46,548 nucleotides of DNA from Bordetella parapertussis (GTDB taxonomy: Bacteria; Pseudomonadota; Gammaproteobacteria; Burkholderiales; JACQAP01). Below the pieces are notes generated by a model. The model worked only from the letters and a program-made list of their open reading frames with translations, was not told the DNA's origin and searched no databases. A program made the position numbers and the translations under genes. The DNA is taken from NCBI GenBank assembly GCA_945900965.1, contig CAMDKM010000026.1, positions 1 to 46,548 on the forward strand, given 5' to 3'. Shown piece by piece: positions 19,601-26,367 of the stretch. Every line of letters starts with the position of its first letter. Within the stretch, counting starts at the first letter, position 1.

Positions 19601-22542
19601 TCGTTGCCAGCCTCCCCGTGGATGACGTCGTCGCCGCCCAGGTCGGTGATGATGTCGTCGCCGGCGCCGCCCATGATGGTGTCGACGCCGTCGCCACCTT
19701 CGATCCGGTCGTTGCCGCCATCGCCATAGATCGTGTCATCGCCGATGCCGGAGATGAGAGTGTCGTTACCGGCGGTGCCGCCGAGCACGACGTGATCTTC
19801 GCCGGTGTAACGCAGGTAGTTCGTTTCGACGGCGGCCGTTTGGGGATTGTCGCGAATGACCAGCGGGATGAGTGCGTTGCCGCTGGTGGGATCCGCGCGG
19901 CCAGGATCGAGCGGGCCGGTACTGCCAAGGCCGGTGAACTGCGCCGCCTGATTGACTTCGAGAATCCAGGTCGGCGTCGTGAAGACATCGCCGGGAAGGT
20001 GGGTGGCATCGGTATTCGCCATGATGAGCTTGGCGAACGAGTTGTTCTCCAGCGCGGCGGCGAATTCGAGGCCCGCGGTGCGCGCGAGGTAGTAGAACCG
20101 GTCGCCGTTTTGCAGGTTTTCGAGCTGCGTCTCAAACACGAAGTTGAAGGTCGAGCCGAGCAGACCGCCGAACGGCATCTGCTTTTCGGCGAGGCCACCG
20201 ATCCACAGATCTATGGCGTTGACACCGGTGGTAGCCGCCGGGCCATTGAGGAAGGCAAGCCGATCAACGTCCGAGACAGCACCGCCACCGATAACGAGGT
20301 CGACTGCGGCCGCGCGCTTGTCGGCGAGTGTCGTCGCACCCGTGATCGAGGCGTGCGTGCCGTAGGCCGCGATGAAGTTGATGACGGAGGCTTCGTGCTT
20401 TAGGTGAGCAGCGAAGTCGACCCAACTCGTGTAGGCCGCGAGCTGGCTGTCCTCGGTCATCTCGAAGAACTGGCGGCGCGCCTCGTTGAGCGTGGGGACG
20501 CCGGCGTCACGACCGCGCGCGATATTGATTGCAGGCAAGTCGAGCGGCAGGCCGACTAGATTGTTGCGCAGCGCCTCGGTGACGAATTCGTCGATCTCGT
20601 TGCCAGCTTGGCGGGTCATGCCGCGCACGATGGCGCCGGCCGCCTCGGCGGCCGAATTGCCGATAACCCCGACTTGATCGCTGGCGGTGAAAGCGAGCGG
20701 ATTCAAGAAGGCCGCGATAAGACCGATCTGGTTACCGCTGCCATCCTGCAGCGGATGCAGCGGATCGGCATCGATGATATTGAAGTTGGGGTCGTAGCGA
20801 TCGATCGTCTCGGTCAGCATCGAATGGCCGAACCGGTAGACGACGTTGGCGAATTCGGAAACGATCGCCGAATCGATGGTGGTGTCGTAACCAATCGGGG
20901 CCAGGAACGCATCGATTTGCGGCGAAACCTTTCGCGCGAACTCCTCGAATACGAGATGCTGGTACTGCATCTCGGTGGCAAAACGCGCCGCCTGGAACAA
21001 GCGTGCGCCATCCCATGCGAGCGTCGACAGATTGGCTGGAATCGCCGCGACATTCGCGACATCGACACGCAGCCATTCATTGAGCGTCGCAACGTTACCC
21101 GAGGCAACCGCACCGGCGATCAAGGTGCCCTTGATCTCCTCAACCTGGCGATTGTGCTCGGAGTGGAAGACGTGGTGAACGGTGGTAAGACCGATGTTCT
21201 CGTTGCCACGACCGTCGCCGGTGATGAAGTGCGCGTCGAGCAGTTCGTCGTCGTATTGGAGATTGTTGCCTTGAGGGCCGAAAGTACCGGAGTAGCCGAC
21301 AGCGTCATCACCGTCCGGCGCGAGCACGCCCGGTGCGCTGAACGCCGGTGCTGCAGTATGCGCAATGTCATCCAGGAAGGCATGACTGGTGCGCAGCGCA
21401 CCAGTCGTGAGCACGCCGCCGCCAGCCGGATTGCCCTGAACGACGAGGTCATCGGCGGTGTTCGGAATGCCGTCGGCGCCCACATTGGTGATGATCTGTG
21501 CGTAACCGGTCGGGCCCAGGATCAAATTGCCATAGGCGTCGGTGCGCAACAGCGGCACGTTGAGAATGTCGGCGTCAGTGAGCTGGATGCCCAGCAAAGT
21601 AGCCGCTTGCGCCTTGATCTCCGCCCAAGTGGGCAAGCCGTTCGTTTCGCCATCCAACAGATGGCCGGTCGAAAGTGTCTGATTGCCGACGCGCACGTAC
21701 TCGCGCAGAAACGCCTGATGCGAAGCGTGTGAAGTGTAAGTCTGGTTCTGGTCGACAAACGGCGTGGTCTGGTTTTTGAAATAATGGATGTCGTCGGAGG
21801 TATCGGCCGTGCCCCGGTTATCGGTTGCGGTGACAGTCGCCCGCGTGACGGTCATGAAATTGGCGAACGGGTCATCGACCGTACCGAGCGTCATGTCGGC
21901 GCCAAGATCGTCCAGCGTGCCGGCCGTGTTGTCTGCCCCCTTGTTGTAGAGGGGATCATCGCCGTTGAGCAGGATGCGCACCGAGCCGTTGCCGCCCTTG
22001 TTTATCAAGTCGAGGCCGTGATCGAAGAACTGGCCGAACAGGGTCATCCATGAGTTGAATGGAGCAGAAAGGCCCTCGTCGGGTGTCGTATTGGGAATGA
22101 AGAAAACCGGTACGTCATCCGCCGTGCCAAAGACGCCATCAAGGCCGGGGCTCATGACCGGGTCAGCACCACCGTTCGCCACGACCGATGCCGGGTTGTT
22201 GGCGGTCTGGTCGACGATCAGGTTGGAAATGACGCGGGGGTCGGCGTCATACACGTTGCCGGTGGTCTGCGCGTAGGAGGTCAATGTCGGCGCTGGCGTG
22301 TTTGGATTGTCCTGCGCGACGCGCCAGACCTGCCCGAGCATGAAAGCGAAATTGTTGTCGGCGGCGCCGAAACCCGACTGCCCTGCCACCAGGTTATTGA
22401 GCGAGCCATCGACCGTACGCAAGCCAAGCGATTGGAACGGACTGGCGATCAGAGACGTCAGCGGCGTACCAGCAGCATTGTCCTCGGCAATTTTAATTTG
22501 CGCGAGGACGAAATTGAGGTCCGACAGAGTAAGGCTAGCCAT
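10639..22542 (-). CDS. Giant secreted double haem peroxidase with RTX repeats (PehA/MopA-like)
   Basis: This 3967-residue extracellular protein has two animal-type haem peroxidase domains. Domain 1 lies roughly at residues 85-870, with candidate distal His175 (GQFFDHGLDL) and proximal His573 (RFGHSMLTET). Domain 2 lies at about 1500-2400, with His1701 and His2094 in the same motifs. RTX nonapeptide arrays (GGxGxDxLx) follow each domain (about 915-995 and 2445-2520), and a long array fills about 3120-3800. Ig-like segments lie near 1390-1490 and 2890-3110. There is no signal peptide. The acidic, hydrophobic-ended C-terminus (GSFDFF) suits type I secretion, presumably by the exporter at 4.3-7.4 kb. 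ATG at 22542 follows GGGAG. The architecture matches Pseudomonas PehA and the Mn(II)-oxidising peroxidase MopA; the substrate here is unknown. RTX repeats should fold on calcium outside the cell. Confidence 0.93.
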   Translation of the reverse strand: MASLTLSDLNFVLAQIKIAEDNAAGTPLTSLIASPFQSLGLRTVDGSLNNLVAGQSGFGAADNNFAFMLGQVWRVAQDNPNTPAPTLTSYAQTTGNVYDADPRVISNLIVDQTANNPASVVANGGADPVMSPGLDGVFGTADDVPVFFIPNTTPDEGLSAPFNSWMTLFGQFFDHGLDLINKGGNGSVRILLNGDDPLYNKGADNTAGTLDDLGADMTLGTVDDPFANFMTVTRATVTATDNRGTADTSDDIHYFKNQTTPFVDQNQTYTSHASHQAFLREYVRVGNQTLSTGHLLDGETNGLPTWAEIKAQAATLLGIQLTDADILNVPLLRTDAYGNLILGPTGYAQIITNVGADGIPNTADDLVVQGNPAGGGVLTTGALRTSHAFLDDIAHTAAPAFSAPGVLAPDGDDAVGYSGTFGPQGNNLQYDDELLDAHFITGDGRGNENIGLTTVHHVFHSEHNRQVEEIKGTLIAGAVASGNVATLNEWLRVDVANVAAIPANLSTLAWDGARLFQAARFATEMQYQHLVFEEFARKVSPQIDAFLAPIGYDTTIDSAIVSEFANVVYRFGHSMLTETIDRYDPNFNIIDADPLHPLQDGSGNQIGLIAAFLNPLAFTASDQVGVIGNSAAEAAGAIVRGMTRQAGNEIDEFVTEALRNNLVGLPLDLPAINIARGRDAGVPTLNEARRQFFEMTEDSQLAAYTSWVDFAAHLKHEASVINFIAAYGTHASITGATTLADKRAAAVDLVIGGGAVSDVDRLAFLNGPAATTGVNAIDLWIGGLAEKQMPFGGLLGSTFNFVFETQLENLQNGDRFYYLARTAGLEFAAALENNSFAKLIMANTDATHLPGDVFTTPTWILEVNQAAQFTGLGSTGPLDPGRADPTSGNALIPLVIRDNPQTAAVETNYLRYTGEDHVVLGGTAGNDTLISGIGDDTIYGDGGNDRIEGGDGVDTIMGGAGDDIITDLGGDDVIHGEAGNDVIHGGNGLNILFGHTGHDFIITGEDVTTTFAGAGNDFVLGSSRNLETIGGEGDDWLEFGHQEGSVGDNFDGAGLDLVKGHDVFIGGGAFEDIIAEGGDDIIFGSDGQEKMDGASGFDWAGYKFAVSGVTVDMKLQIANATPATPSTFGQQDLFAFVEGLSGTAFADVLRGDDLDATGFATAGAQGSVLDAAGIARIAGLGQLLGTGVTSFRSGNIMLGGDGSDLIEGRQGDDLIDGDRWLDATISVRDATNHAVELFRVDSMRDIMSQMLDGTLNPGQLEIVREIKTAAGPDYDTAVYSGVRANYDVGVAFDGTVTVRDLFGTLAGNEGTDTLRNIERLQFADQALAYDPATRTFVAPNAATATLNSGPTGALQVNAPGGSPNGNELLTVTTGNVADANIVGGSIAGRPVTFYWQVERPGINGGGDYWEDIVILNGLAGAPTALTGATVRLPESSAGFPLQGAQIRARAVYQDGNGVLENVFSAATTAVGAPIALPAAPVLPAEAPTQSAGVHLIRSDLQFMLDQIVISEQHAAGQNLLTLVGNERNPLGLRTVDGSFNNLVPGQTEFGASDNPFPLLIDQVFSNDADGDTFDPDGPGPAGLITNTNYASTTNVADADPRTISNLIVDQTVTNPVAYQIAFDPGLNGEWEYGSAGADHIFGTADDLTTDDVLNDNAQIVDGFRADGTPFQTFQFGNQKPDVGLSAPFNSWMTLFGQFFDHGLDLVDKGGNGTVYIPLQPDDPLYIEGGFTNFMVVTRATNMATNAGVDGVFGTADDVHRHNNETTPFIDQNQTYTANASHQVFLREYVLVNHDNNNATPLRPMATGKLLEGANGGIANWAEVKAQAADLLGIQLTDANIFDVPMLVTDEYGKFIPGANGFAQFVTTTGPVQANPAANGGAGTLPPANALFTGHSFLNDIAHNAVPGTVFDTDGNPATPGTSVVAPDNGSVAGNPIATDFAGRKVAYDDELLNAHFITGDGRGNENIGLTSVHFVFHAEHNRLVEHTKDVALASNDVGFLNQWLRVDVANLAAFDTPAERAALKADPTRWDGERLFQAARFATEMQYQHLVFEEFARTVQPQIDLFFAAGQVYDTMLNPAIVAEFAHTVYRFGHSMLTETIDRFDPSFNIIDDPSAAGQQQIGLIAAFLNPLAFTASDQSGIVGNSASEAAGAIIRGMTRQAGNEIDEFVTEALRNNLVGLPLDLPAINIARGRETGVPTLNLARAEFFAMTGDSQLAPYTSWVDFSAHLRHPESVINFIAAYGTHALITAETTLEGKRAAALAIVTGGPVTVFGAPGAADDRVISTPADRLAFLNGPAATTGVNAIDLWIGGLAEAQMPFGGLLGSTFNFVFETQMENLQDGDRFYYLERTAGLNFLTELEGNSFAKLIMANTDATHLPGNVFATPTWTLEVDPTKQFNDTDGDGVLDQLDPTGESTLVPLVTRDALNNYLKYDGVDHVVMGGTSGNDIIISGIGDDTLYGDDGNDRLEGGDGVDMILGGAGDDIITDLGGDDVIQGGDGNDAIQGGNGVNLIIGGFGQDFINSGEDASEMFGGVGNDFLLGSRVNEQDMGNEGDDWLEHGNADGSPGDNFDPFGRDQVIGNDVYIGDTVIDIMNAEGGDDIMVGNGGQQDHYLGASGYDWAVYKDSPTGVILFSDLLFENEATALGVNPSTLDRYQSVEGLSGSQFGDYLVGSDNLTSFFATSGFTGSILTNFALINGLQALVAPARNPALSPDFNANSFSGEILLGGDGSDVLKGGGGNEIIDGDAWLNVQIGVYDNLAHTTLQERFNSMLDLQDRVFSGEINPGRLGIVREIRTTLLDGTPIGRDFDTAVYSGNLADYTMVLNNNGTANTADDYYVVTDVGSGLDGVDIVRNIERFQFADQSVVVGGLNASPVGLLTVSDATPTENQLLSVSSIAGVTDANNVSLANPTGAVTGAVTYYWQVEITGGTFTDILRDNGVTLGPVTGTTFMPSDAEVGMTLRVRAVYKDANDVVEEVFSAPTAPVINVNDLPVGTVLINDTAPTQNQALVASNMFTDADLPIDLVPGVQPPIVYNYQWQRSNNINLNEDANPATNATWANIAGAINATYTPVVADTFNAAARPNVAIRVVVTYIDGQGTSETVTSAPTTRIGINLVGGGGDNTQNGTPYEDWLQGNGGNDTQNGGAGNDILEGGDDNDVVNGGDGNDTITGGAGNDTVSAGAGSDLINYTIGDGTDTVDGGLNVDSLNIAGTAAANTLTVVFNGTALSTVQGGAVTNVETVNADLLGGADTLSYAGTGVGAATVNVTVNLAAGTASGFASSTNIENLIGGSDNDNLTGNDSANTLDGGADNGADTLRSLGGSDSLIGGGGDDILDGGAGNDTMVGGAGNDTYFVDSLLDVVTEVAGGGNDTVYTTIAGFTAANVENIILVGAAPGAPVGQTLVGDGGPNTLTGGAGNDTLIGGGGNDILNGGDGNDTFMYTIGDGADSVDGGAGNDTLIITGTAANNTLDVVFNGSELTNFEGGTLVNVESVSADMLGNGAAGDTLSYVGTTAAVTVNLGASAASGFTSIANIENVTGGSGIDTLIGSLGVNTLSGGDGADTLTGGAGADTVNGDGGNDRFIATLADGNDAYNGGAGVDTYDLSGTTAAATITATTATSAQIGNDTLTSIENVIGSQGADTITLDAVDNLIDGQGGNDTISAGDGADTIIGGAGNDTVNGNDGADRFMATTGDGNDTYNGNAGADTYDLSLTTAGATITATTATGLEIGTDTLTSIANFVGSQGTDTITGNGGANTIDGQAGADTLNGGAGGDTLNGGADGDILIGGADVDTIDTGAANDNILDVIRFSAATEYGDTINNFDANGTVDRVDFGGALNTLFDDLGNNDNFTFNAANAAGNNSNQAVNLNNTIEALILDGSANSGVTTANLGVAGAVATEFNAEFAMTAANGEETLLVINDTAGNSAAIWQWVQTAGGTAEIDVNELALIGIVNANATVGTGSFDFF
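11150..13180 (-). repeat. RTX calcium-binding nonapeptide array region
   Basis: Coding repeats of the type GGxGxDxLx recur in clusters separated by related non-RTX spacers of about 80-110 residues (with TxxTxTxIGTDTLTSIxN and similar). The spacers themselves are duplicated, so the C-terminal third of the peroxidase grew by repeated block duplication. Confidence 0.8.
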
Positions 22543-23112
22543 GATGTTGCTCCCTGTGAGTGATTCCTTGCCCCGTTTGGCCTAAGCACGATCGGGCAAA
22601 AAATCGTGGTTTGCGTAGTTTTCGTTGCGTCGTGCCGACTCCGTCTTCTGTGTGCGGCGGATTCTGCGTTGGAGCCAGATTAGTCCCGGGAGAAAATTTT
22701 TAATCTACAGTCAACACTGCATTTATCACGCGAATATCCCGTAATGTTGGGATGGGGTAGATCAGAAGGCAGGTCGTCGCAATCGTCACGCCATTGAAGA
22801 GCCGGTGTTTTCTTAAGGATGTCCCGGCGGCGGTAATGCTTTGATTCGCAGGGAACAAGTAACAAGAAAGTGAAGCGGATAGGAACGTCAGGCAAAGGGA
22901 TCGCGCGAGCGTCCAGCGGTTTGGCGAATGTCGACCTTCCCTTCGACACCGACCCCAGCTAAGCCAATTCAGGAGGGAAAATCCCGACATTTGCGAAAAC
23001 TGGAGCATGCGACTGCGCCCCGGGGAGCGGACGGAGTTTTACGCCGCGTCTTTTAAGAGACAGCTTCACCCCATTTGTCGCGATATTGGATTGACTGGCT
23101 GTCGGTTCTTAA
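22543..23112. other. Intergenic region, peroxidase leader
   Basis: About 570 bases between the lipoprotein stop and the peroxidase start. It holds operator copy 3 and the ribosome binding site of the peroxidase gene. I see no gene in it; the short frames lack starts and coding character. Confidence 0.65.
22705..22745 (-). promoter_or_regulatory. Three-half-site operator, copy 3 (peroxidase leader)
   Basis: On the minus strand: TACGGGA, 15 bases, then TGCAGTG-TT-GACTGTA. It is the most diverged of the four copies but keeps the spacing, and its middle (ATATTCGCG) resembles copy 4. It lies about 163 bases upstream of the peroxidase ATG. Confidence 0.6.
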
Positions 23113-24063
23113 TCAGGGCGTTTCAGGTATCGTCGCTGTATCAATGCTGCCCACAAAGCCCAGCACCTGAGTCAACTTGCTGTTGGCGGCCATGAGGGTG
23201 ATGTGGGGCTGATTCCGGGCATCGTTTTCCACAATGGCATGCCCGGTAAACGTCTCCTCGCCCCCGCAACTCCCGAGTTTGTATTGGAAGGAAACATCAT
23301 AAGAATTGCCCCTGGGATGCGGCGTGAGGATCCCGGAGTGATTATTGCAACCATCCTCAAGCGTCAATATGGCCGATTCCTTGCCGAGATTATCCAGGCG
23401 TATTGCAAGGCCGCCGCGATGTCCTGGCGCCTTCCAGAAACCGACCGCAAGCATCCCTCGATATTTGGCTGCAACGGCCGGCGCGACGTTCGAAATCGAC
23501 GGGCCGATATCGTTAAATTGCGACTTATAGGTCGCACCAAATGAAACCTTGGCACCATCACCTGCCAGGGCGCCGTTGAAAATCAGTTGCCGGGGAAATA
23601 TGTAACTGTCCAGCGTCACGGTTCGTATTGGCGGCACGTCGCCGGACTCCAGAATCTGCCATCCACGGAGTCCCGGAGAAACAAATGAGAGAAATTGCTG
23701 GGAAGCCATCAACGGCCCTTCAACTCCGCTGCCAAGATATAGACTTTCCATTGCTCCCTTGCTGTCGGTGGAAAGGGCATAGACGCGCCCGCTGTCTATG
23801 ATGAGAAACTTGAACGTTGCGGAAGAGGAAACGTTCGCATCCCCGTCGCCACCGTTGGTGTACAACCCGGCAGCCGTCGCTCCACTGGGATTGGCCGGCC
23901 CGGGTATCGAAGGCTCGGGTTCAACATCCACCGCCGTCGTGCGGTAGGTCTCGACCCCTCCGCCTCCGCAGGCGGCCAGCACAATCGCAATTGTCCAAGC
24001 TATGGCTGATCGCACGGATTTCGCTGTTTTTGAATTCACCGGCGCGCTTGATAGTTTGGGCAC
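23113..24063 (-). CDS. Hypothetical lipoprotein
   Basis: I do not recognise this 316-residue protein. It has a basic N-terminus, a hydrophobic stretch and a lipobox (VLAAC) followed by four glycines, much like the propeller lipoprotein. A low-complexity region leads to a mostly beta-strand body that carries at least two cysteines in its C-terminal half (EDGCNNHSG and LGSCGGEE), possibly a disulphide. The start is GTG at 24063, supported by AAGG 6-7 bases upstream. It lies between the peroxidase gene and the NarX-like pair, with operator copy 4 only about 34 bases before its start. It is probably co-regulated with the secretion genes. Confidence 0.75.
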   Translation of the reverse strand: MPKLSSAPVNSKTAKSVRSAIAWTIAIVLAACGGGGVETYRTTAVDVEPEPSIPGPANPSGATAAGLYTNGGDGDANVSSSATFKFLIIDSGRVYALSTDSKGAMESLYLGSGVEGPLMASQQFLSFVSPGLRGWQILESGDVPPIRTVTLDSYIFPRQLIFNGALAGDGAKVSFGATYKSQFNDIGPSISNVAPAVAAKYRGMLAVGFWKAPGHRGGLAIRLDNLGKESAILTLEDGCNNHSGILTPHPRGNSYDVSFQYKLGSCGGEETFTGHAIVENDARNQPHITLMAANSKLTQVLGFVGSIDTATIPETP

Positions 24064-24406
24064 GCCGAACCTTACCCTTTGGCGCCGCGAATTGGACTAC
24101 AGCATACACCGTAGTTATTTCGCGAATAGCCTGTAATTCAAGAGGGGGAGTTAGCGACAATCAAAGATCTGGCGGGAGCATTCGGTGGCGTAGCGAAGGT
24201 GGTAACCGCGTTGCCACTTTTCCCGGAACCGAATGTTCGTACGGGGGAATGCCAACTATTTGCGAGGACGGATATCGGCGACTGCGCCCGTTTGGTTCGC
24301 CGAACAACGAGAGGGATTTCTTAAATCAAGCCGGAGTAGATTCAAGCACCCATCGGAAATTCAATTCCTGAGAGGAAGTGCCTTATGGCAGTTGTGCAAG
24401 ACCAGC
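24064..24406. other. Intergenic region, lipoprotein leader
   Basis: About 340 bases between the response regulator stop and the lipoprotein start. It contains operator copy 4; I see nothing else in the remaining 260 bases. Confidence 0.6.
24097..24138 (-). promoter_or_regulatory. Three-half-site operator, copy 4 (lipoprotein leader)
   Basis: On the minus strand: TACAGGC, 15 bases, then TACGGTG-TA-TGCTGTA. The 7-2-7 core is a clean inverted repeat inside CTAC-N10-GTAG. The site is close to the start codon, so the promoter here must overlap or lie right next to it. Confidence 0.65.
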
Positions 24407-25063
24407 CTATGCGCCAATCAGTCCTTTTTCGATGGCATACGTGGTAACGGCCGACACATTGTGCAGATTGAGTTTGCGCATCAGGTTGGAGCGGTGTTTT
24501 TCCACCGTTTTGGCGCTCAAGCTCAGATAGACCGCGATTTCCCGCGTCCGGCGGCCTTCGCCGATGAGCTTCAGGATCTGCCGCTCGCGTAGTGTCAGAG
24601 AGCCCCACCCGCCGTGATCTGGCCTGGCGCGTCCCCGGCCAAGAAACCCATTGAGAACATGAATCGAGATATCCGGACTCAAGTAGATCTTGCCGCCAAG
24701 CACGCTGCGCACGGCGACCAGCAATTCGTCATGGGTGGCATCCTTCAGTAAATAGCCATTGGCCCCGGCTCGAATGGTCTGCTGCACGAATTCTTCGGTC
24801 CGGTGCATGGTCACAATCAGGATGCGGAGTTCCGGATATCGCTTCTTGATCAGGGTGATTGCCTCGATACCGTTGGTGCCGGGCATGTTCAGATCCATCA
24901 GGATCAGATCGGGCGACAACTCACCGGCCAGTCGCACGGCGTCTTTGCCGTTATCGGTCTCGCCGACAATTTCCAGATCGGGCTCTTTGGAGAGCAGAGA
25001 AAAAATACCCGCCCTGACCAGGGTGTGGTCTTCGGCAAGTACGATGCGTTTCTTCTCGTTCAC
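24407..25063 (-). CDS. NarL/FixJ-family response regulator
   Basis: This 218-residue regulator has a receiver domain (AEDH, phosphoacceptor Asp57 in LILMDLNMPG, Lys in YLLKDAT) and a LuxR-type helix-turn-helix (LTLRERQILKLIGEGRRTREIA ... KTVEKHRSNLM, written here in parts). The start is GTG at 25063, 7 bases after the kinase stop, so the two genes are coupled. It is a close paralogue of the regulator at 3403-4074 along its whole length. It should be phosphorylated by the adjacent kinase and is the best candidate for binding the TACRGYR-type operators nearby. Confidence 0.92.
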   Translation of the reverse strand: MNEKKRIVLAEDHTLVRAGIFSLLSKEPDLEIVGETDNGKDAVRLAGELSPDLILMDLNMPGTNGIEAITLIKKRYPELRILIVTMHRTEEFVQQTIRAGANGYLLKDATHDELLVAVRSVLGGKIYLSPDISIHVLNGFLGRGRARPDHGGWGSLTLRERQILKLIGEGRRTREIAVYLSLSAKTVEKHRSNLMRKLNLHNVSAVTTYAIEKGLIGA

Positions 25064-25070
25064 GCGCGTC

Positions 25071-25955
25071 TCAGCCAGCGTGCCGGGATCCTCGCCGTCG
25101 CAGCGGCCAGGAAGCCATTACCAGGGTGCCGCGTCCTTTTCGGGAGTCGATCGTGCAGTGCCCGCCGGATTCGACAGCACGGTAAATCATGTTGGCAAGC
25201 CCGCGGCCCGGCCGATTGAGGCGCTTGTGTTCGAGTTCAACCTCATCGTACCCGACGCCGTTATCCTCGATCGTCAGGAACAGGCGGTTCTTTTCCGTCT
25301 TCAGACGCACTTGAACGGAGTCTGCCTCGGAATGTTTGGCGATATTATTGAGCGCCTCCTGGATAATTCTGAACAGGGTGATTTTCAGGACTTCGGAAAT
25401 ATCCTCTTCCTTGACCGTCAAGTTCAGGTCAATTTTTATTTCCCCTTGGACCACGCAAAATTGCCGCAGCATCCAGCGGCAGGTCGACAAGAATCCGAGT
25501 TTGTCCAATATGGCGGGCCGCAAATCCGTGGCAATGCGATCCACGGAGTCGATGGCTGTCTGGGCCACCTCGATCATTGCCATCAGTTGGGATTTCAAAT
25601 GCGGATCGGACTGCAAACTCGATTCCTTCAGCATGGTTTGCATGGAAAACTTGATGGTGTTCAGCGTCTGGCCAAGATCATCGTGAAGATCCATGGCAAT
25701 GCGCCTCTTTTCCTCCTCCTGGGCCACAATCACCATATTCGCGATGGCACGGGCGGCGCCCGCTTTGGGGTCTGCCCTGGATTCCGGGGCGCGCAATTCA
25801 ACCAGTTTGACATCCACCATCCGGCTGGGCTGGCCCCGGGTTCGCGACTTTTCAGTTCGCAAGGATGTATGTCTGGCAATAGTCTTGGGACGACCAAGCC
25901 CTTCCTTGTCTTTGGCGCGGCCCTTTTCACCCGCCAATTCCCGCACGTTCTTCAT
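25071..25955 (-). CDS. Cytoplasmic NarX/DegS-type sensor histidine kinase
   Basis: This 294-residue kinase has the HisKA_3 dimerisation domain (EEEKRRIAMDLHDDLGQ, phosphoacceptor His91) and a compact ATPase domain (N box EALNNIAKHS, G1 DNGVGYD, then GRGLANM). The first about 65 residues are basic and low in complexity; there is no membrane segment and no PAS or GAF domain. The signal must therefore come from inside the cell or from a partner protein. ATG at 25955 follows a strong GGAGG. It forms an operon with the NarL-type regulator downstream. Confidence 0.92.
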   Translation of the reverse strand: MKNVRELAGEKGRAKDKEGLGRPKTIARHTSLRTEKSRTRGQPSRMVDVKLVELRAPESRADPKAGAARAIANMVIVAQEEEKRRIAMDLHDDLGQTLNTIKFSMQTMLKESSLQSDPHLKSQLMAMIEVAQTAIDSVDRIATDLRPAILDKLGFLSTCRWMLRQFCVVQGEIKIDLNLTVKEEDISEVLKITLFRIIQEALNNIAKHSEADSVQVRLKTEKNRLFLTIEDNGVGYDEVELEHKRLNRPGRGLANMIYRAVESGGHCTIDSRKGRGTLVMASWPLRRRGSRHAG

Positions 25956-26168
25956 TTTGTAATCCTCCCCTTGATTGCCAAAACAGGACCCTGCGCGAAT
26001 TTTCCGATTGCAGGTTCCTGGCTGCGGCGTACCGAAGAGGGCTTACCTATTTTCCTCTAAAGCGTCCTCCGCTCTAGAGTCTTGGTCTTTTTGACGTCCA
26101 TTCGCCCGATTAGATCGACACTGGTGCCACAGCATGTCCACGCAAGAATACACAATTTTCTTAAGCTT

Positions 26169-26202
26169 GTCTCTTTTTTGAGACGTCTCTAAAGGGAGAC
26201 GT
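26169..26202. repeat. Nested GTCTC palindromes
   Basis: GTCTC-TTTTTT-GAGAC (26169-26184) overlaps ACGTCTC-TAAAGG-GAGACGT (26183-26202). Two overlapping hairpins of 5 and 7 bp might be a regulator site or a weak terminator. The function cannot be told. Confidence 0.5.
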
Positions 26203-26367
26203 ATATACCGTCAGGTCAGTGTAGGGTTTGCCCGACGCGCATCCAACAACCCTTTCGCCGCAAGAAAAATCGTTAGTTAAATGAATTACAACAATTAATC
26301 CGACATTTTCCATTAGCCCCCCGTTATCCAATGAAAATCCGGGTTCATATGAAACGCAAAACTGTTC

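Noticed and set aside
8195-22542. The many tandem repeats as a CRISPR array
   Set aside because: They are in-frame protein repeats (propeller blades, RTX nonapeptides) without spacer-repeat alternation, and no cas genes are present.
22680-23008. Minus-strand frames in the peroxidase leader
   Set aside because: They overlap operator copy 3, lack start signals and have no coding character.
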